From assembly GCF_007744515.1 (NCBI RefSeq), contig NZ_CP036268.1:5164202-5228201 (forward strand): a stretch of DNA of 64,000 nt, given 5' to 3'. The position numbers and the translations under genes were made by a program. The notes beneath the pieces were generated by a model. The model did no database searches. It was not told the origin of the DNA and was given only the letters and a program-made list of their open reading frames with translations. This DNA is from Stratiformator vulcanicus. Lineage in GTDB: Bacteria > Planctomycetota > Planctomycetia > Planctomycetales > Planctomycetaceae. Shown here one piece after another: positions 1 through 9,034 of this stretch (position 1 is the first letter of the stretch; each line of letters opens with the position of its first letter).

Positions 1-678
1 GGCGAGCCGGATGCCGCGGGCGGCGTCGCGAACATGCAGGAACTCACGCGTCGGCGAACCGTCGCCCCAGAAGACGACCTCTTTGGCGCCGCTGTCCCGC
101 GCGGTGATGAATTTGCGGATCATCGCCGGGATGACGTGTGAGGTTTCGAGATCGAAATTATCCCGCGGGCCGTACAGATTCACCGGCATCAGGTAGATGC
201 CGTTAAAGCCGTACTGGTCGCGATACGCCTGACACTGCACCAGCAGCATTTTCTTGGCGAGGCCGTAGGGGGCGTTGGTTTCTTCCGGCATGCCCGACCA
301 GAGCTCGTCTTCTTTAAAGGGAACCGGTGTCATCTTCGGATAAGCGCAAATCGTCCCGGCCACGACCGTCTTTTCGACGCCGGCCCGGCGGCAGTGTTCG
401 ATCAGATGCACGCCCATCACGGCGTTTTCATAGAAGAACAGTCCGGGTTGGTCGCGATTCGCCCCGATGCCCCCCACGACGGCGGCCAAATGCACGACCA
501 CGTCGGGTCGGTACATCACCAGCATCCGGCTGATGTCGTGTTCGCTGCGGAGATCGAAGTCGACCGACCGCGGCGCGAACAACTGTTCGCAGCCCTGAGC
601 ACGGAACTCTTCGCAGACAAATGATCCGAGGAATCCGCCGCCCCCGGTGACCAACACGCGTGCCGATTTTAAGTCCAT
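1..678 (-). CDS. fcl: GDP-L-fucose synthase (partial, C-terminus off the edge)
   Basis: NAD(P)-dependent SDR-type epimerase/reductase that converts GDP-4-keto-6-deoxy-mannose to GDP-L-fucose in the cytoplasm, supplying activated fucose for surface glycans. The visible 226 residues start at an ATG at 676-678. A Rossmann motif [12 protein letters not shown] lies at about residues 7-18, followed by [16 protein letters not shown]. The catalytic region carries GTICAYPK and the YxxxK pair in [25 protein letters not shown] is a family hallmark near the sugar-binding site. The usual catalytic Ser position reads Thr-Ile-Cys here, a variant I believe is common in this subfamily. The end of the gene lies before base 1, so neighbours on that side are unknown. 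Confidence 0.92.
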   Translation of the reverse strand, partial: MDLKSARVLVTGGGGFLGSFVCEEFRAQGCEQLFAPRSVDFDLRSEHDISRMLVMYRPDVVVHLAAVVGGIGANRDQPGLFFYENAVMGVHLIEHCRRAGVEKTVVAGTICAYPKMTPVPFKEDELWSGMPEETNAPYGLAKKMLLVQCQAYRDQYGFNGIYLMPVNLYGPRDNFDLETSHVIPAMIRKFITARDSGAKEVVFWGDGSPTREFLHVRDAARGIRLA

Positions 679-1239
679 CCCTGACCGCCTTTGATCGCGT
701 CGCCAGAGGCGTATCGTACGCCCCGATTTGATTTCACTCGCGGCTTTTATATCGGTCGGCCTTTTCCGTCAATTTCGATCCGGACTTGAATTCGATCTGG
801 CGGCAATCCGTATCAGCGAAACGTTCTCGGCTAACAGTTATCGCCTTTCGGCCGGCGGGCACAGCCCGCCCTACGGGTGATCGACAATAATTGCCTGAGT
901 ACGCTCGATCGAGTTGAAAAGAAAATTCGATTCGCACCCCAAGTACTCTTGACGGGATTCGGCTCGTGATGATAAACCCCCGCCACCTCTCTCCAATAGT
1001 CTCGATTTCCACCGTCACAATTCGGCCTTACCCGGGATGAACGTCCGGCTCTCTATGAGCCAGATGCCCGAGTCGGTCCGCACGTTTCAACGTGTCGGCG
1101 GCGATCAACCTCCCCTATCCAATTCCAATCGAATCTTCGTGACGGCGTCCTCGCCATCGGTTCGTGCATTCGCACTCCGAGACGAGTTCGTCCGCCGCAT
1201 GACTTCACGTCTGCCCTCCGCTTTAGAAGGTCCACCGGC
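679..1239. other. Intergenic stretch with one REP-like hairpin
   Basis: These 560 bases separate the divergent fucose synthase and BBP7 genes. A compact hairpin GGCGGGC-ACA-GCCCGCC occupies 854-870. On the minus strand it is preceded by GTAG, which resembles a GTAG-type REP foot. Small open frames here show no recognisable protein and I do not call them genes. Promoters for both flanking genes are presumably here, but I cannot place them. Confidence 0.5.
851..876 (-). repeat. Solitary REP-like hairpin with GTAG foot
   Basis: On the minus strand the sequence reads GTAGGGCGGGCTGTGCCCGCC, a 7-bp perfect stem with a 3-base loop just after a GTAG tetranucleotide. This layout matches classical REP units. 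It differs from the GTGG-footed REPs near the RAYT at 22.4 kb, so it may belong to another family. Only one copy was seen. Confidence 0.45.
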
Positions 1240-2997
1240 ATGTCTCAGCACGCTCGTCTCTCTGCCGCACGCTTCGGCCGGGCGGTCGTCCTCGTGGTCG
1301 CGGCGTTCGCCTCGCGGCCCGGTATCGCTCAACTTCAAGAGTCGGGCGGGGCGTATGCGGTCCCCCTGACGGACGCCCCGATCGCCGTCGCTCAAAGCGA
1401 CTACAGCGATTTGAACGCGTTCGACACACCGCCGGACGTCTACCTGACTCCGCCGAGTGGTCAATCCATCGAGCCGATGCACATGGCTCAGGCGACACCG
1501 CCGGCCTTCCTGCCACAAGGCATGCCGCCAGCCGCGCCGATGCCTCAAGCGGCTCCGCCCGCGTACGCACCGCCGATGCAGGCGATGGCGCCGACACAGC
1601 AAATGCCGTTCGGCCAGCCGATGCGATATGGCCAGCCCATGCAGCAAATGCCGAACATGACACCGATGCAGCAGATGCCTTACGGGCAGCCCATCCAGCG
1701 AACAGCTTATATGCAGCAAATGCCGCCGGCAGCCCCCGCTTCGCAAATGCAGCCAGCTCCCCAAATGCAGGCCATGCCGCCGATGCAACAGATGCAGCCG
1801 ACCGCACCGGTTGCTCAAGCGGCTCCTTTTCAACAAACCAGTCAGAATCCGGTTTACATGGCGCCTGAAACCGTCGTGGGCGGCGGGCAATATCCCGGTA
1901 TCGCTCCAGCAGGCGGCCCGGTCTACTCCTCGCCTTATGGCGAACAGGTCTTTGATGGCAGCCCGGCTTTCAATGGCGGCGGCTGCGGTTGTGACACCGG
2001 TTGCGGCGTCCCCGAAGTCGGTTGCGGCTCCTGCGGCGACGCTTGTGGCTGCGGCGGAATGTCGTCCTCACTCTATCACGGCTACGGGGGCGGTAACGGC
2101 TGCCGCAAAGGCCTCGCCTTCGGTTTTGACTTCGTGTTCTTAAAGCCGCGATTCGGATCGAACGATGCCTTCTTTATTGAGCGACCGAACTCCATCATTA
2201 ATCAGGAGCTCGGACATGATTTCGAAACCGGATATCGCGTCTGGCTCGAACACATCGGTCCGGACGACTTCGGCGGACGCTTCCGCTACTTCTCCTTCGA
2301 CGAACGGGCACAGACGGAATTCGCCTCCCCGGCGGTCGGCGAAACCATCATCGTTGATCTCGACGGCATGCAGTTCGCTCCGATCCGCGGTACCAACGGG
2401 GCCACGGCGATCGGCGACTTCCAAGCTGATTCCATCGTTGCCACCGGCAATCTCGACGTCAGTGCTTTCGACGCCGAAATGTCGCAACGTATTAAGTTCA
2501 ATAATTGGCTCTTTAATGTCGGCGGTGGTCTTCGCTACGGTCGCTTTGAGCAAAGCTATCAGTCGATCTACTACAATGGCGACGACATCGTCGGCGGGGC
2601 CGCGTCGAGCCGACGGTTCGACGGTATCGGTCCGACGATCTTCGCAGAAATGCGACGCCCGATCGGGTGCAGCGGGTTCTCGATCCTCGCCAACGTCCGA
2701 GGCTCGATGTTGTATGGTCGACACCGCGACGATCTGAACAGCTTCGCCAACGGGGTCATCACCGCGGGCGGCACGACGAACAACACGACCTTCGCCTCGT
2801 TCCGCAACGACGACTTGATTCCGATCGCCGAAAGCCAACTCGGCGGCGAATGGAGTATCTGGATTTCCCCCAAGACCGTCTTCTCGGTGCAAGTCGCCTG
2901 GGAAACGCAGGTCTGGTTCGGAGCCGGCAACACCGTCAGCCGTAATGACGACCTCGGCCTCGACGGCTTCACCGTCCGACTTGGCTTCGAATTCTAA
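1240..2997 (+). CDS. BBP7-family outer-membrane beta-barrel-like protein
   Basis: Secreted 585-residue protein. An N-terminal hydrophobic signal sequence ends near GIAQ (residues 1-31). Residues 80-210 form a low-complexity stretch rich in Pro, Gln, Met and Ala with repeated QQMP/PMQQMP words. A Cys/Gly-rich segment follows at about 246-275 (GCGCDTGCG, GCGSCGDACGCGG). The C-terminal 300 residues have alternating hydrophobic/aromatic strands and end in FTVRLGFEF, a terminal aromatic residue as in outer-membrane barrels. This order (signal, P/Q-rich linker, Cys patch, barrel) fits the planctomycete BBP7 group as I know it. Function is unknown; surface exposure is an inference. The gene stands alone and has its own terminator. 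Confidence 0.75.
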   Translation: MSQHARLSAARFGRAVVLVVAAFASRPGIAQLQESGGAYAVPLTDAPIAVAQSDYSDLNAFDTPPDVYLTPPSGQSIEPMHMAQATPPAFLPQGMPPAAPMPQAAPPAYAPPMQAMAPTQQMPFGQPMRYGQPMQQMPNMTPMQQMPYGQPIQRTAYMQQMPPAAPASQMQPAPQMQAMPPMQQMQPTAPVAQAAPFQQTSQNPVYMAPETVVGGGQYPGIAPAGGPVYSSPYGEQVFDGSPAFNGGGCGCDTGCGVPEVGCGSCGDACGCGGMSSSLYHGYGGGNGCRKGLAFGFDFVFLKPRFGSNDAFFIERPNSIINQELGHDFETGYRVWLEHIGPDDFGGRFRYFSFDERAQTEFASPAVGETIIVDLDGMQFAPIRGTNGATAIGDFQADSIVATGNLDVSAFDAEMSQRIKFNNWLFNVGGGLRYGRFEQSYQSIYYNGDDIVGGAASSRRFDGIGPTIFAEMRRPIGCSGFSILANVRGSMLYGRHRDDLNSFANGVITAGGTTNNTTFASFRNDDLIPIAESQLGGEWSIWISPKTVFSVQVAWETQVWFGAGNTVSRNDDLGLDGFTVRLGFEF

Positions 2998-3020
2998 AGC
3001 ACAGTCGACACAAAACTAAG

Positions 3021-3048
3021 AAGGGGCTGACATTGGTCAGCCCCTTTT
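3021..3048 (+). terminator. Intrinsic terminator after BBP7 gene
   Basis: Perfect 9-bp stem GGGGCTGAC / GTCAGCCCC at 3023-3031 and 3036-3044 with loop ATTG, followed by a T-run. It starts 24 bases after the stop codon, with A residues upstream pairing part of the T-run. It lies between convergent genes and may also act on the minus strand. Confidence 0.9.
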
Positions 3049-3087
3049 TATTAATGGCTTCACAGGATGACGGCCGGCTGAGCATCG

Positions 3088-4008
3088 CTACGCCGCGGCG
3101 TACTGGCCGACGACCTGATCTTTCGGCGGCAGTTTTTCGCACCGTGTCGTTTCGGTTTCGGCGTCGCTGCCCTCTCTTGCGACTTCGTCGTAGACCTGCT
3201 CGACCAACACGAGCGGATCGATCGTCGGGAAGTCCTGCTCCAGCGTGACCGACAATGCGGCGAAGCGGTCGACGCCGGGGTCGACGATCGCCTGTGCGAC
3301 CGAACCGGCCGTTCGCAGAACAGTTTCAAGCTCGTTCATCTCCACCGAGTCTGAAGAGCCCGCATGATGGCGGGCCACCGCATCGACGACCGGCGACGGT
3401 AAGTCCCAGGCGGATAGGAACGTCGCGCCCAGCGCCGGGTGGTCGATCTTAAACAGCTCACGTTCCGCGGAAATTAATTCCGGCCCGTGGACACAGCTCT
3501 CGTAAGCGGGCACGTACGACTTGGGGGCATATTGAGCGAGCACGAGGACTCCGATATCGGCCAATACTCCGGCCGTATAGGCATCGTCGGTCGAAATGTC
3601 GTAACCGTCTGCATTCGCGTCGACCAAGTGAGCGGCCGCGGTGGCCGTCGTGGCCGCGCGGCGCCAATAGTCGCCGTAGAAGTCATGCAGCGGACCTTTC
3701 ATCAATCCGCCGATCACGCTGAACGAGAGTGCGAACAACCGTAGCGAGTTCTGACCCAGCAAAGCCGCAGCCTGCTTGACCGAGCCGACTTTGTGCCGCA
3801 GTCCGTATCGTGATGAGTTGACGACCCGCAAAATCCGCAGCGAGAGTGCCGGATCTCGCTCCAGACACGCGACAACCTGGTCCATGCGGTAATCGGGCGT
3901 GGCGGTCAGGCTGATCAGCTTCCGCGTGACGTCATCGGAAGCTTGAAGCTCACCGAGCGCGAGTGCAAATCGCTCCGCGCCGGTCGGTTTGGAGGTCGTG
4001 GCGACCAT
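3088..4008 (-). CDS. HDOD domain protein
   Basis: Cytoplasmic 306-residue HDOD protein, a non-enzymatic relative of HD hydrolases used in bacterial signalling. The domain begins near residue 20. LRILRVVNSSRYGL matches the HDOD signature (usually VNSxxYG), and the segment to about 230 includes DAYTAGVLADIGVLVLA and FKIDHPALGATFLSAWDLP with AVARHH. These are the positions where active HD enzymes keep metal ligands; here only some remain. No output domain is attached, and the last 60 residues are acidic. It is convergent with the BBP7 gene and divergent from the coiled-coil gene. Its target is unknown. Confidence 0.85.
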   Translation of the reverse strand: MVATTSKPTGAERFALALGELQASDDVTRKLISLTATPDYRMDQVVACLERDPALSLRILRVVNSSRYGLRHKVGSVKQAAALLGQNSLRLFALSFSVIGGLMKGPLHDFYGDYWRRAATTATAAAHLVDANADGYDISTDDAYTAGVLADIGVLVLAQYAPKSYVPAYESCVHGPELISAERELFKIDHPALGATFLSAWDLPSPVVDAVARHHAGSSDSVEMNELETVLRTAGSVAQAIVDPGVDRFAALSVTLEQDFPTIDPLVLVEQVYDEVAREGSDAETETTRCEKLPPKDQVVGQYAAA

Positions 4009-4460
4009 GAAATATCCGAAAGATGAGATGCGGCGAACGCGGACGTACCGATCGGACGTCTCTATCTCTTAGAACAGCGGCGCGGCGGTGCCTCGAACAT
4101 CGGTCGATGATCCTGCAGCGACTGACATTTAAGGTTCGGTTGTGCGGCTTCGTACGATTGCGCGGCGGATGTCGTCACGCGGCGGTCATATTGTGCTCTC
4201 AGCTCAACACTTCTCCGGCGGCCATATGCGGTGAATTCTCAACAGCCCAGCCGCCCGGCCTTATTTGTGAGCTACTCTTTCTGAAGTCCGCTGTGGATTT
4301 CCCACACGGGCCGATCCGCGATCGTCCGGTGGCGCGTTGACTTCCGCATGTTCTCGGCCTCATTCACACGGGCCCGGCGGTCGAGAACGCTCCGGACCAC
4401 AACGTGCGGCGGCAGCCGGCGGATCATCGACCTTCAGACACATCCAAGCTGGAATTGGGC
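4009..4460. other. Divergent intergenic region
   Basis: About 450 bases between the divergent HDOD and coiled-coil genes. It contains G+C-rich sequence without a hairpin or promoter I can defend. An in-frame ATG at 4404 would extend the downstream protein by 19 residues. Confidence 0.4.
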
Positions 4461-6413
4461 ATGGCCACGCTGCCGACCGGCGAGCAGCTCCGAACTCTGC
4501 CACTCCGCGCCGTAATTGCGTACTCGGCTCGCGCGGCTCGGCGGGTCTTTCGCGACTACACCGGCGGTGTCGATGAAACTCAAAAGGCACACGTCGAAGC
4601 TGTTACGGCGTCAATCAAATTCGCGTTGGAGTTTGCGTCCGGCCAGACGCCCGACATGGACGCGCTCACCGCCGCGGAAGAAGCGGTCGTCCAAGCCGTC
4701 ATTGCCGCCGGTTCGATGGAGCGACCCAATCGCACGGTCGCGTTCGCTTCAAACGCCGCCTATGCCGCTATTAATGCGACCGGTGCCGCGGTTGCTTCCA
4801 AAGAGGCCGCCGACCGGGCCGGACTGGCCGAGAAGGCCATCATGGCGGCGGTCACCTGTGTCGATGCCGCCGTGGCGGCGCGTCCGAATGTGCGTCACGC
4901 CGCGATCCGCGACTTTGCTCAACTGAGCAAATTAAATCTCGGAACGTTTCCCGACTTCGGGCGAAAGATCGATGCCTCCGACCACGGACCGCTCGGCCCG
5001 GTTGGGGAACAATCCTCGGCCAACCCATCGGACGAACTTCGCAAGCTCGCCGCGCAAAAGAGTCTCATCCAAAAAGAATTTTTAAAGCTGAAAGAAGCGC
5101 AGCAGAAATTTGAAGCAGAGAAGCAGAAATTCGAGCAGCAGCAAAATGATGCTCTTAATGAAGCTGCTGACGCTTCCGCCGCCGACCAAGCGGAACCAGT
5201 TAATAGTGAAGAACTAGCCGAGCTTCGCACCAGGGTCGAGGAACTGGCGACACAACTGGACGAAGCCACCGCCCAAAGGCAAGAGGCCGAATCTCAGCGG
5301 CAGCAGGCCGAAGAAGAATCAACTTCGCAGATCGAACGGAAGCAGCGGGAACTCGACCAGCTTTCGTCGCAGTTCGATGAAGAACGGAGCCGCCACGAGC
5401 AGGCGGTGAACGCCGCACGTGAGGAGATGGAGACCACGCTCTCCGACTTGCGAGAACAATTAGATCGCACGCACGCCGACCGCACCGCGTTGACCGAGCA
5501 GCTCGACGGACTGAAATCGTCCTTCGAACAGAAGCAAAAAGAGGCCGAGGAACTCTCGGACCGGTTCGAGCAAAAACGCGAAGAGTTTGAACAGCTCGAG
5601 CAAAAGCAGCGTGAGTTCGAAGATCGCGAACGCGAATTCGCCGACCGCGACGAAGCCTTTCGGCAGGAAGTCGAACACCTTTCGCAGGAGCGAAAGAAGC
5701 TCTCCGACGAAAAGAATGCGGCCGTCTCCGCCGCCGCGTCGAAACACAAAGCGCTTCTGCAAGTCGAGGAGAAAGAGCGGGAGCTTACTGCCGAGCGGTC
5801 GAAAATTAACGCCGCCCGCAAAGTCGTTGATCAGCAACGCCAGCAAAATGAAGTCGACACCGAACGGCTCCGTCGCGAACAGCAGAACTTCGAGAAGCAG
5901 GTGCGAAAGCTCGAAGAAGAACAGGAGCGGACCGCCAACGAAACCGATGAACTTAAGCGCCGGGCCGCCCAACTCAAGGCTGATCGACTTACGCTAAAGG
6001 GCGAGAAGGTCGACTTTAAACAATCCGTCGAAGAGTTCGAATCGCAGCGCGAACAATCGCAACGCATTGATGCCGAACGGCAGGCCGAACTCGGTCACCG
6101 CGAAGAGCAACTTCACCAACGTCAACAGGAACTAGACTCTCGCGAGGAAGACCTTGCGGAGCAGCGGCAACGCCTTGAAATCAATTGGCAGGAGTTGGAG
6201 CAGGCCCGCCAAGCAGTCGAAGCCGACCGAAAAGAAGTCGACTCGACCGCCGAGACCGTGCAGCAGGCCCAAGCTGATTTCGACGACGAGCGGGCCGCCT
6301 ACGCCGAAGAGTTGCAGAGTTATCACGCCGAGCGTCAGCGCTTTCAGGAAGCCGTCGACTCGCTGCGAAACGCGATGCGGCAATATCCCGAATTTGCGGG
6401 TGAGACGGTTTAA
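4461..6413 (+). CDS. Long coiled-coil protein with globular N-terminal domain
   Basis: About 650 residues, probably cytoplasmic. Residues 1-160 are Ala-rich and globular and are shared with no family I recognise. From about residue 190 to the end, nearly everything is heptad-rich Glu/Gln/Arg/Lys coiled coil (EQKQKEAEELSDRFEQKREE and similar), so a long rod-like dimer is likely. No signal peptide or membrane segment. I chose the ATG at 4461 because the protein reads naturally from there (MATLPTGEQL) and a GGA-containing stretch lies about ten bases upstream; 4404 is the alternative. Scaffold, chromosome or cytoskeletal roles are all possible and the sequence does not decide between them. Confidence 0.7.
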   Translation: MATLPTGEQLRTLPLRAVIAYSARAARRVFRDYTGGVDETQKAHVEAVTASIKFALEFASGQTPDMDALTAAEEAVVQAVIAAGSMERPNRTVAFASNAAYAAINATGAAVASKEAADRAGLAEKAIMAAVTCVDAAVAARPNVRHAAIRDFAQLSKLNLGTFPDFGRKIDASDHGPLGPVGEQSSANPSDELRKLAAQKSLIQKEFLKLKEAQQKFEAEKQKFEQQQNDALNEAADASAADQAEPVNSEELAELRTRVEELATQLDEATAQRQEAESQRQQAEEESTSQIERKQRELDQLSSQFDEERSRHEQAVNAAREEMETTLSDLREQLDRTHADRTALTEQLDGLKSSFEQKQKEAEELSDRFEQKREEFEQLEQKQREFEDREREFADRDEAFRQEVEHLSQERKKLSDEKNAAVSAAASKHKALLQVEEKERELTAERSKINAARKVVDQQRQQNEVDTERLRREQQNFEKQVRKLEEEQERTANETDELKRRAAQLKADRLTLKGEKVDFKQSVEEFESQREQSQRIDAERQAELGHREEQLHQRQQELDSREEDLAEQRQRLEINWQELEQARQAVEADRKEVDSTAETVQQAQADFDDERAAYAEELQSYHAERQRFQEAVDSLRNAMRQYPEFAGETV

Positions 6414-6606
6414 ACGCCCCGATCGATCGATTGAGACCGGTGATAGGGTTGGCGACTGCCTCCCGCTATTGAGCGAATCGGCAACCCTTAAAGGATTTCC
6501 CCCAGTTCGGTTTGACTGATGAAGGCCGTGACATAGGTTTTGTCGCGAAATGTCAACACGCGCGAACCGGCCGAGATTCATTAAGGCGGTTTGCCAGGAG
6601 CGATTG

Positions 6607-8754
6607 ATGTCATCTGAGCCCAGCTTCGAACTACCGTCACTAAATGAGCCGGTCGCTACGGAAGTGCCTCCGGCGCCGAAAGCCGGCGCGACGCATCCCA
6701 CCGACTCCGCCGGGACGCTCTTGTCGTTAATGACGCTCGCGAAAACGGCACGGCTCGACGTCAATGACCCCTCCACAGACGAGGCACTGGCTGGCGTCAT
6801 TGCGCCGGCAACGCTGCGGGCACTCCTCTCGGCATTGAACCATCGGGATCCGAAAACGATCCGACACGTCCGCCGGACGGCACGACTCGCTACGGGTGTC
6901 GCGTCTGCGTTCGGCTGGGACGAACGGCCGCTGAAAGCACTTGAGGTCGCGTGCCTGCTTCACGATATCGGCAAAATCGGCGTTCCGGACAGCATTCTCT
7001 TTAAGCCAGGCGCTCTCACGGGAGACGAAGCCGAGTTGATGGCACTGCACCACAATATCGGCTGTGACATCCTGCAGGCCTGCCGCGTCGATTCCGAAGT
7101 ATATGACATCGTCGTGCAAAGCAGCCAGCACTATAACGGCGCGACCGACGGTTATCGCCTGATCGGCAGCGACGTCCATCAGGGTGCGAGAATCCTGGCC
7201 GTGGCCGATGCGTACGACTCGCTGCGGACTCAGCAGGTCTACCGCGAAGCGATCCCGCACGATGAGATAATGAAGAAATTAAAGGCTGCGTCCGGAACGC
7301 AGTTCGACGGCACGATCGTCGTTGCGCTCGGTCGGTGGATCGAACAGGAAGGCCCCGGCGTGTTCGACCCGGAACTCGACGGCGGAAGCTCCGGCCGCGA
7401 GCATCCCAATGCCCCCGGAATGCTCGACCCCAACGCGCTGTGCCAGATCTTTTCTCACCTCTATATCCTCGAAAGTCTCTACGACGGCTTTTATCTGCTC
7501 GATGCCGATCTGAAGGTCGTGCTGTGGAACCTCGGTGCCGAACGCCTCTTTAAGAAAGGGCATCAGGAGGTTCTGGGCACGAACTGGAATGCCCGCGCCT
7601 GGGAGTTTGCCGACTTGATGGGGAACCCCCTGGGTGAAGGCGAATACCCGCTTCAGCGTGTGCTCAAAGAACCCCGCGCGATTTCTTCCGGCTTAAAATA
7701 TAAGCGGTTCGACGGCAAGTGGACCGAAATTGAAATCCAAAGCATTCCGCTGATCGACGGCAACGGCCAATTGCAGGGCGTCGCCGAGATCTACCGGGAC
7801 CTGTGCCGGACGACGTTTCGTCCGAACGAGTATCGCGAGCTGAAAATGGCCGCGAGCCGTGACCCGTTGACGAAAATCGCCAATCGCGGCGAGCTCGAAA
7901 CCCAACTCGCCCTGCACCTCAGCGAGATCGGTAAGCAGCAGGATCACCAGCCGTTCGGCGTCATTTTCTGCGATATCGACTTCTTTAAAGCGGTCAACGA
8001 CAATTACGGTCACCAGGTGGGTGACGATGTGCTCGTCAACACCGCCCGGCTGCTTCAAGAAGAATGCTACAGCGGGGAACTCGTCGCCCGATACGGCGGC
8101 GAAGAATTCGTCATACTCTGCCCCGACACCGACCTCGAAGGTGCGGTTCGAAGAGCCGAGCGGCTTCGTGGTTTGCTCGCGAAGACTGTGCTCAACGACG
8201 AAACCGAATTGAAAGTCACCGGCAGCTTCGGCGTGAGTGTCTATGAGAAAGGCGACAGCGTCGAAAGTTTGTGCCGGCGGGCCGATAAGGCGCTTTATCA
8301 GGCCAAAGAAACCGGTCGCAATCGCACATGCTCGATTACGAGCACGCAACTGCATGAAGACCGTCGAAAGACGCCGGATGAACCGATCGAGACCGATCCG
8401 TTTCTGGCCGAAGGCCACTTCGAGGCCCAGCTCGCCTCCGACATGATCGTCTACAAACTCGGCGGATTCGTCGACGAGATTTCGGCGAAAGTCAAAGACG
8501 TCACCCAACGGCAGGCGACGTTCGCGATCGGCACGACCGGGATGTTTGGCGGGTGGGGTAAGTCGTCTCAGAAACAGGCCGTGCAACTGGTCCTCGAATT
8601 CGGGGAGGATCGCCGTGCCTCTCGGCCTTCCAACAGCGGCACGGAAGTTCGCTACCGCTTCACTCCGATCGGACGTCCGCCCAGCCCGGAGGCATTCCAC
8701 CGGCGGGTGAAAGAGCTGCTCAAGGCCCTCCGCGGTTATTTCGGCGTTCAATAA
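6607..8754 (+). CDS. HD - PAS - GGDEF signalling protein
   Basis: 715-residue soluble signalling protein. An HD domain lies at about residues 65-240 with the metal motif LLHDIGKIGVPD at 117. Its later motif reads HYNGATDGYR instead of the usual HH...GYP, so it is a diverged HD-GYP. A PAS-like sensor follows at about 290-400 (LYDGFYLLDADLKVVLWN). A GGDEF diguanylate cyclase domain spans about 415-580, with FCDIDFFKAVNDNYGH and the active GGEEF at 497. I see no RxxD inhibitory site just before GGEEF. The last 120 residues form an extra domain I do not recognise. The start at 6607 has AGGAG six bases upstream; an upstream ATG at 6550 lacks this. Likely makes c-di-GMP, perhaps with a second hydrolase-like half. 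Confidence 0.88.
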   Translation: MSSEPSFELPSLNEPVATEVPPAPKAGATHPTDSAGTLLSLMTLAKTARLDVNDPSTDEALAGVIAPATLRALLSALNHRDPKTIRHVRRTARLATGVASAFGWDERPLKALEVACLLHDIGKIGVPDSILFKPGALTGDEAELMALHHNIGCDILQACRVDSEVYDIVVQSSQHYNGATDGYRLIGSDVHQGARILAVADAYDSLRTQQVYREAIPHDEIMKKLKAASGTQFDGTIVVALGRWIEQEGPGVFDPELDGGSSGREHPNAPGMLDPNALCQIFSHLYILESLYDGFYLLDADLKVVLWNLGAERLFKKGHQEVLGTNWNARAWEFADLMGNPLGEGEYPLQRVLKEPRAISSGLKYKRFDGKWTEIEIQSIPLIDGNGQLQGVAEIYRDLCRTTFRPNEYRELKMAASRDPLTKIANRGELETQLALHLSEIGKQQDHQPFGVIFCDIDFFKAVNDNYGHQVGDDVLVNTARLLQEECYSGELVARYGGEEFVILCPDTDLEGAVRRAERLRGLLAKTVLNDETELKVTGSFGVSVYEKGDSVESLCRRADKALYQAKETGRNRTCSITSTQLHEDRRKTPDEPIETDPFLAEGHFEAQLASDMIVYKLGGFVDEISAKVKDVTQRQATFAIGTTGMFGGWGKSSQKQAVQLVLEFGEDRRASRPSNSGTEVRYRFTPIGRPPSPEAFHRRVKELLKALRGYFGVQ

Positions 8755-9034
8755 GTAGCCGTTCAGTAGGATTGTGGCCTTCTGCAAACGAATGCATGCC
8801 AAAGCGATTGCGGCTCGAACAAGCAACGCTGACAGCCAATAGCTGACAGCCGACAGCTTCATCCTGTCAAATTCGTCGACCGTCTCCCGGTCGTTGCACG
8901 TCGCGCCTCGAAGTCGATTCCGAGCGTAGCCGACAAATGGGGTTTGCGCACGTTCGCGGTCCGGCTAAAACGACCCGCTTGTCGATCCGGAAGGAACCGG
9001 ACCGCAATCCTATATCGTCGGATGACGAATCGTG
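8755..9034. repeat. Intergenic region with short word repeats
   Basis: At 8828-8860 the word GCTGACAGCC is repeated in degenerate form (GCTGACAGCC-AATA-GCTGACAGCC-GACAGCTT). The words are partly self-complementary. This is one of several word-like repeats scattered between genes in this window. No gene is supported here. Confidence 0.5.

Noticed and set aside
734-1018. 94-residue open frame on the minus strand
   Set aside because: It runs across a REP-like hairpin, has no recognisable motif and no clear RBS. Probably chance.
2140-2892. 250-residue open frame antisense to the BBP7 gene
   Set aside because: It lies wholly opposite a well supported gene and has the Asp/Arg/Val composition common to shadow frames in GC-rich DNA.
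7693-8862. 389-residue open frame antisense to the GGDEF protein
   Set aside because: The sense frame has full HD, PAS and GGDEF domains. The antisense product has no domain and its N-terminus is translated from word repeats.
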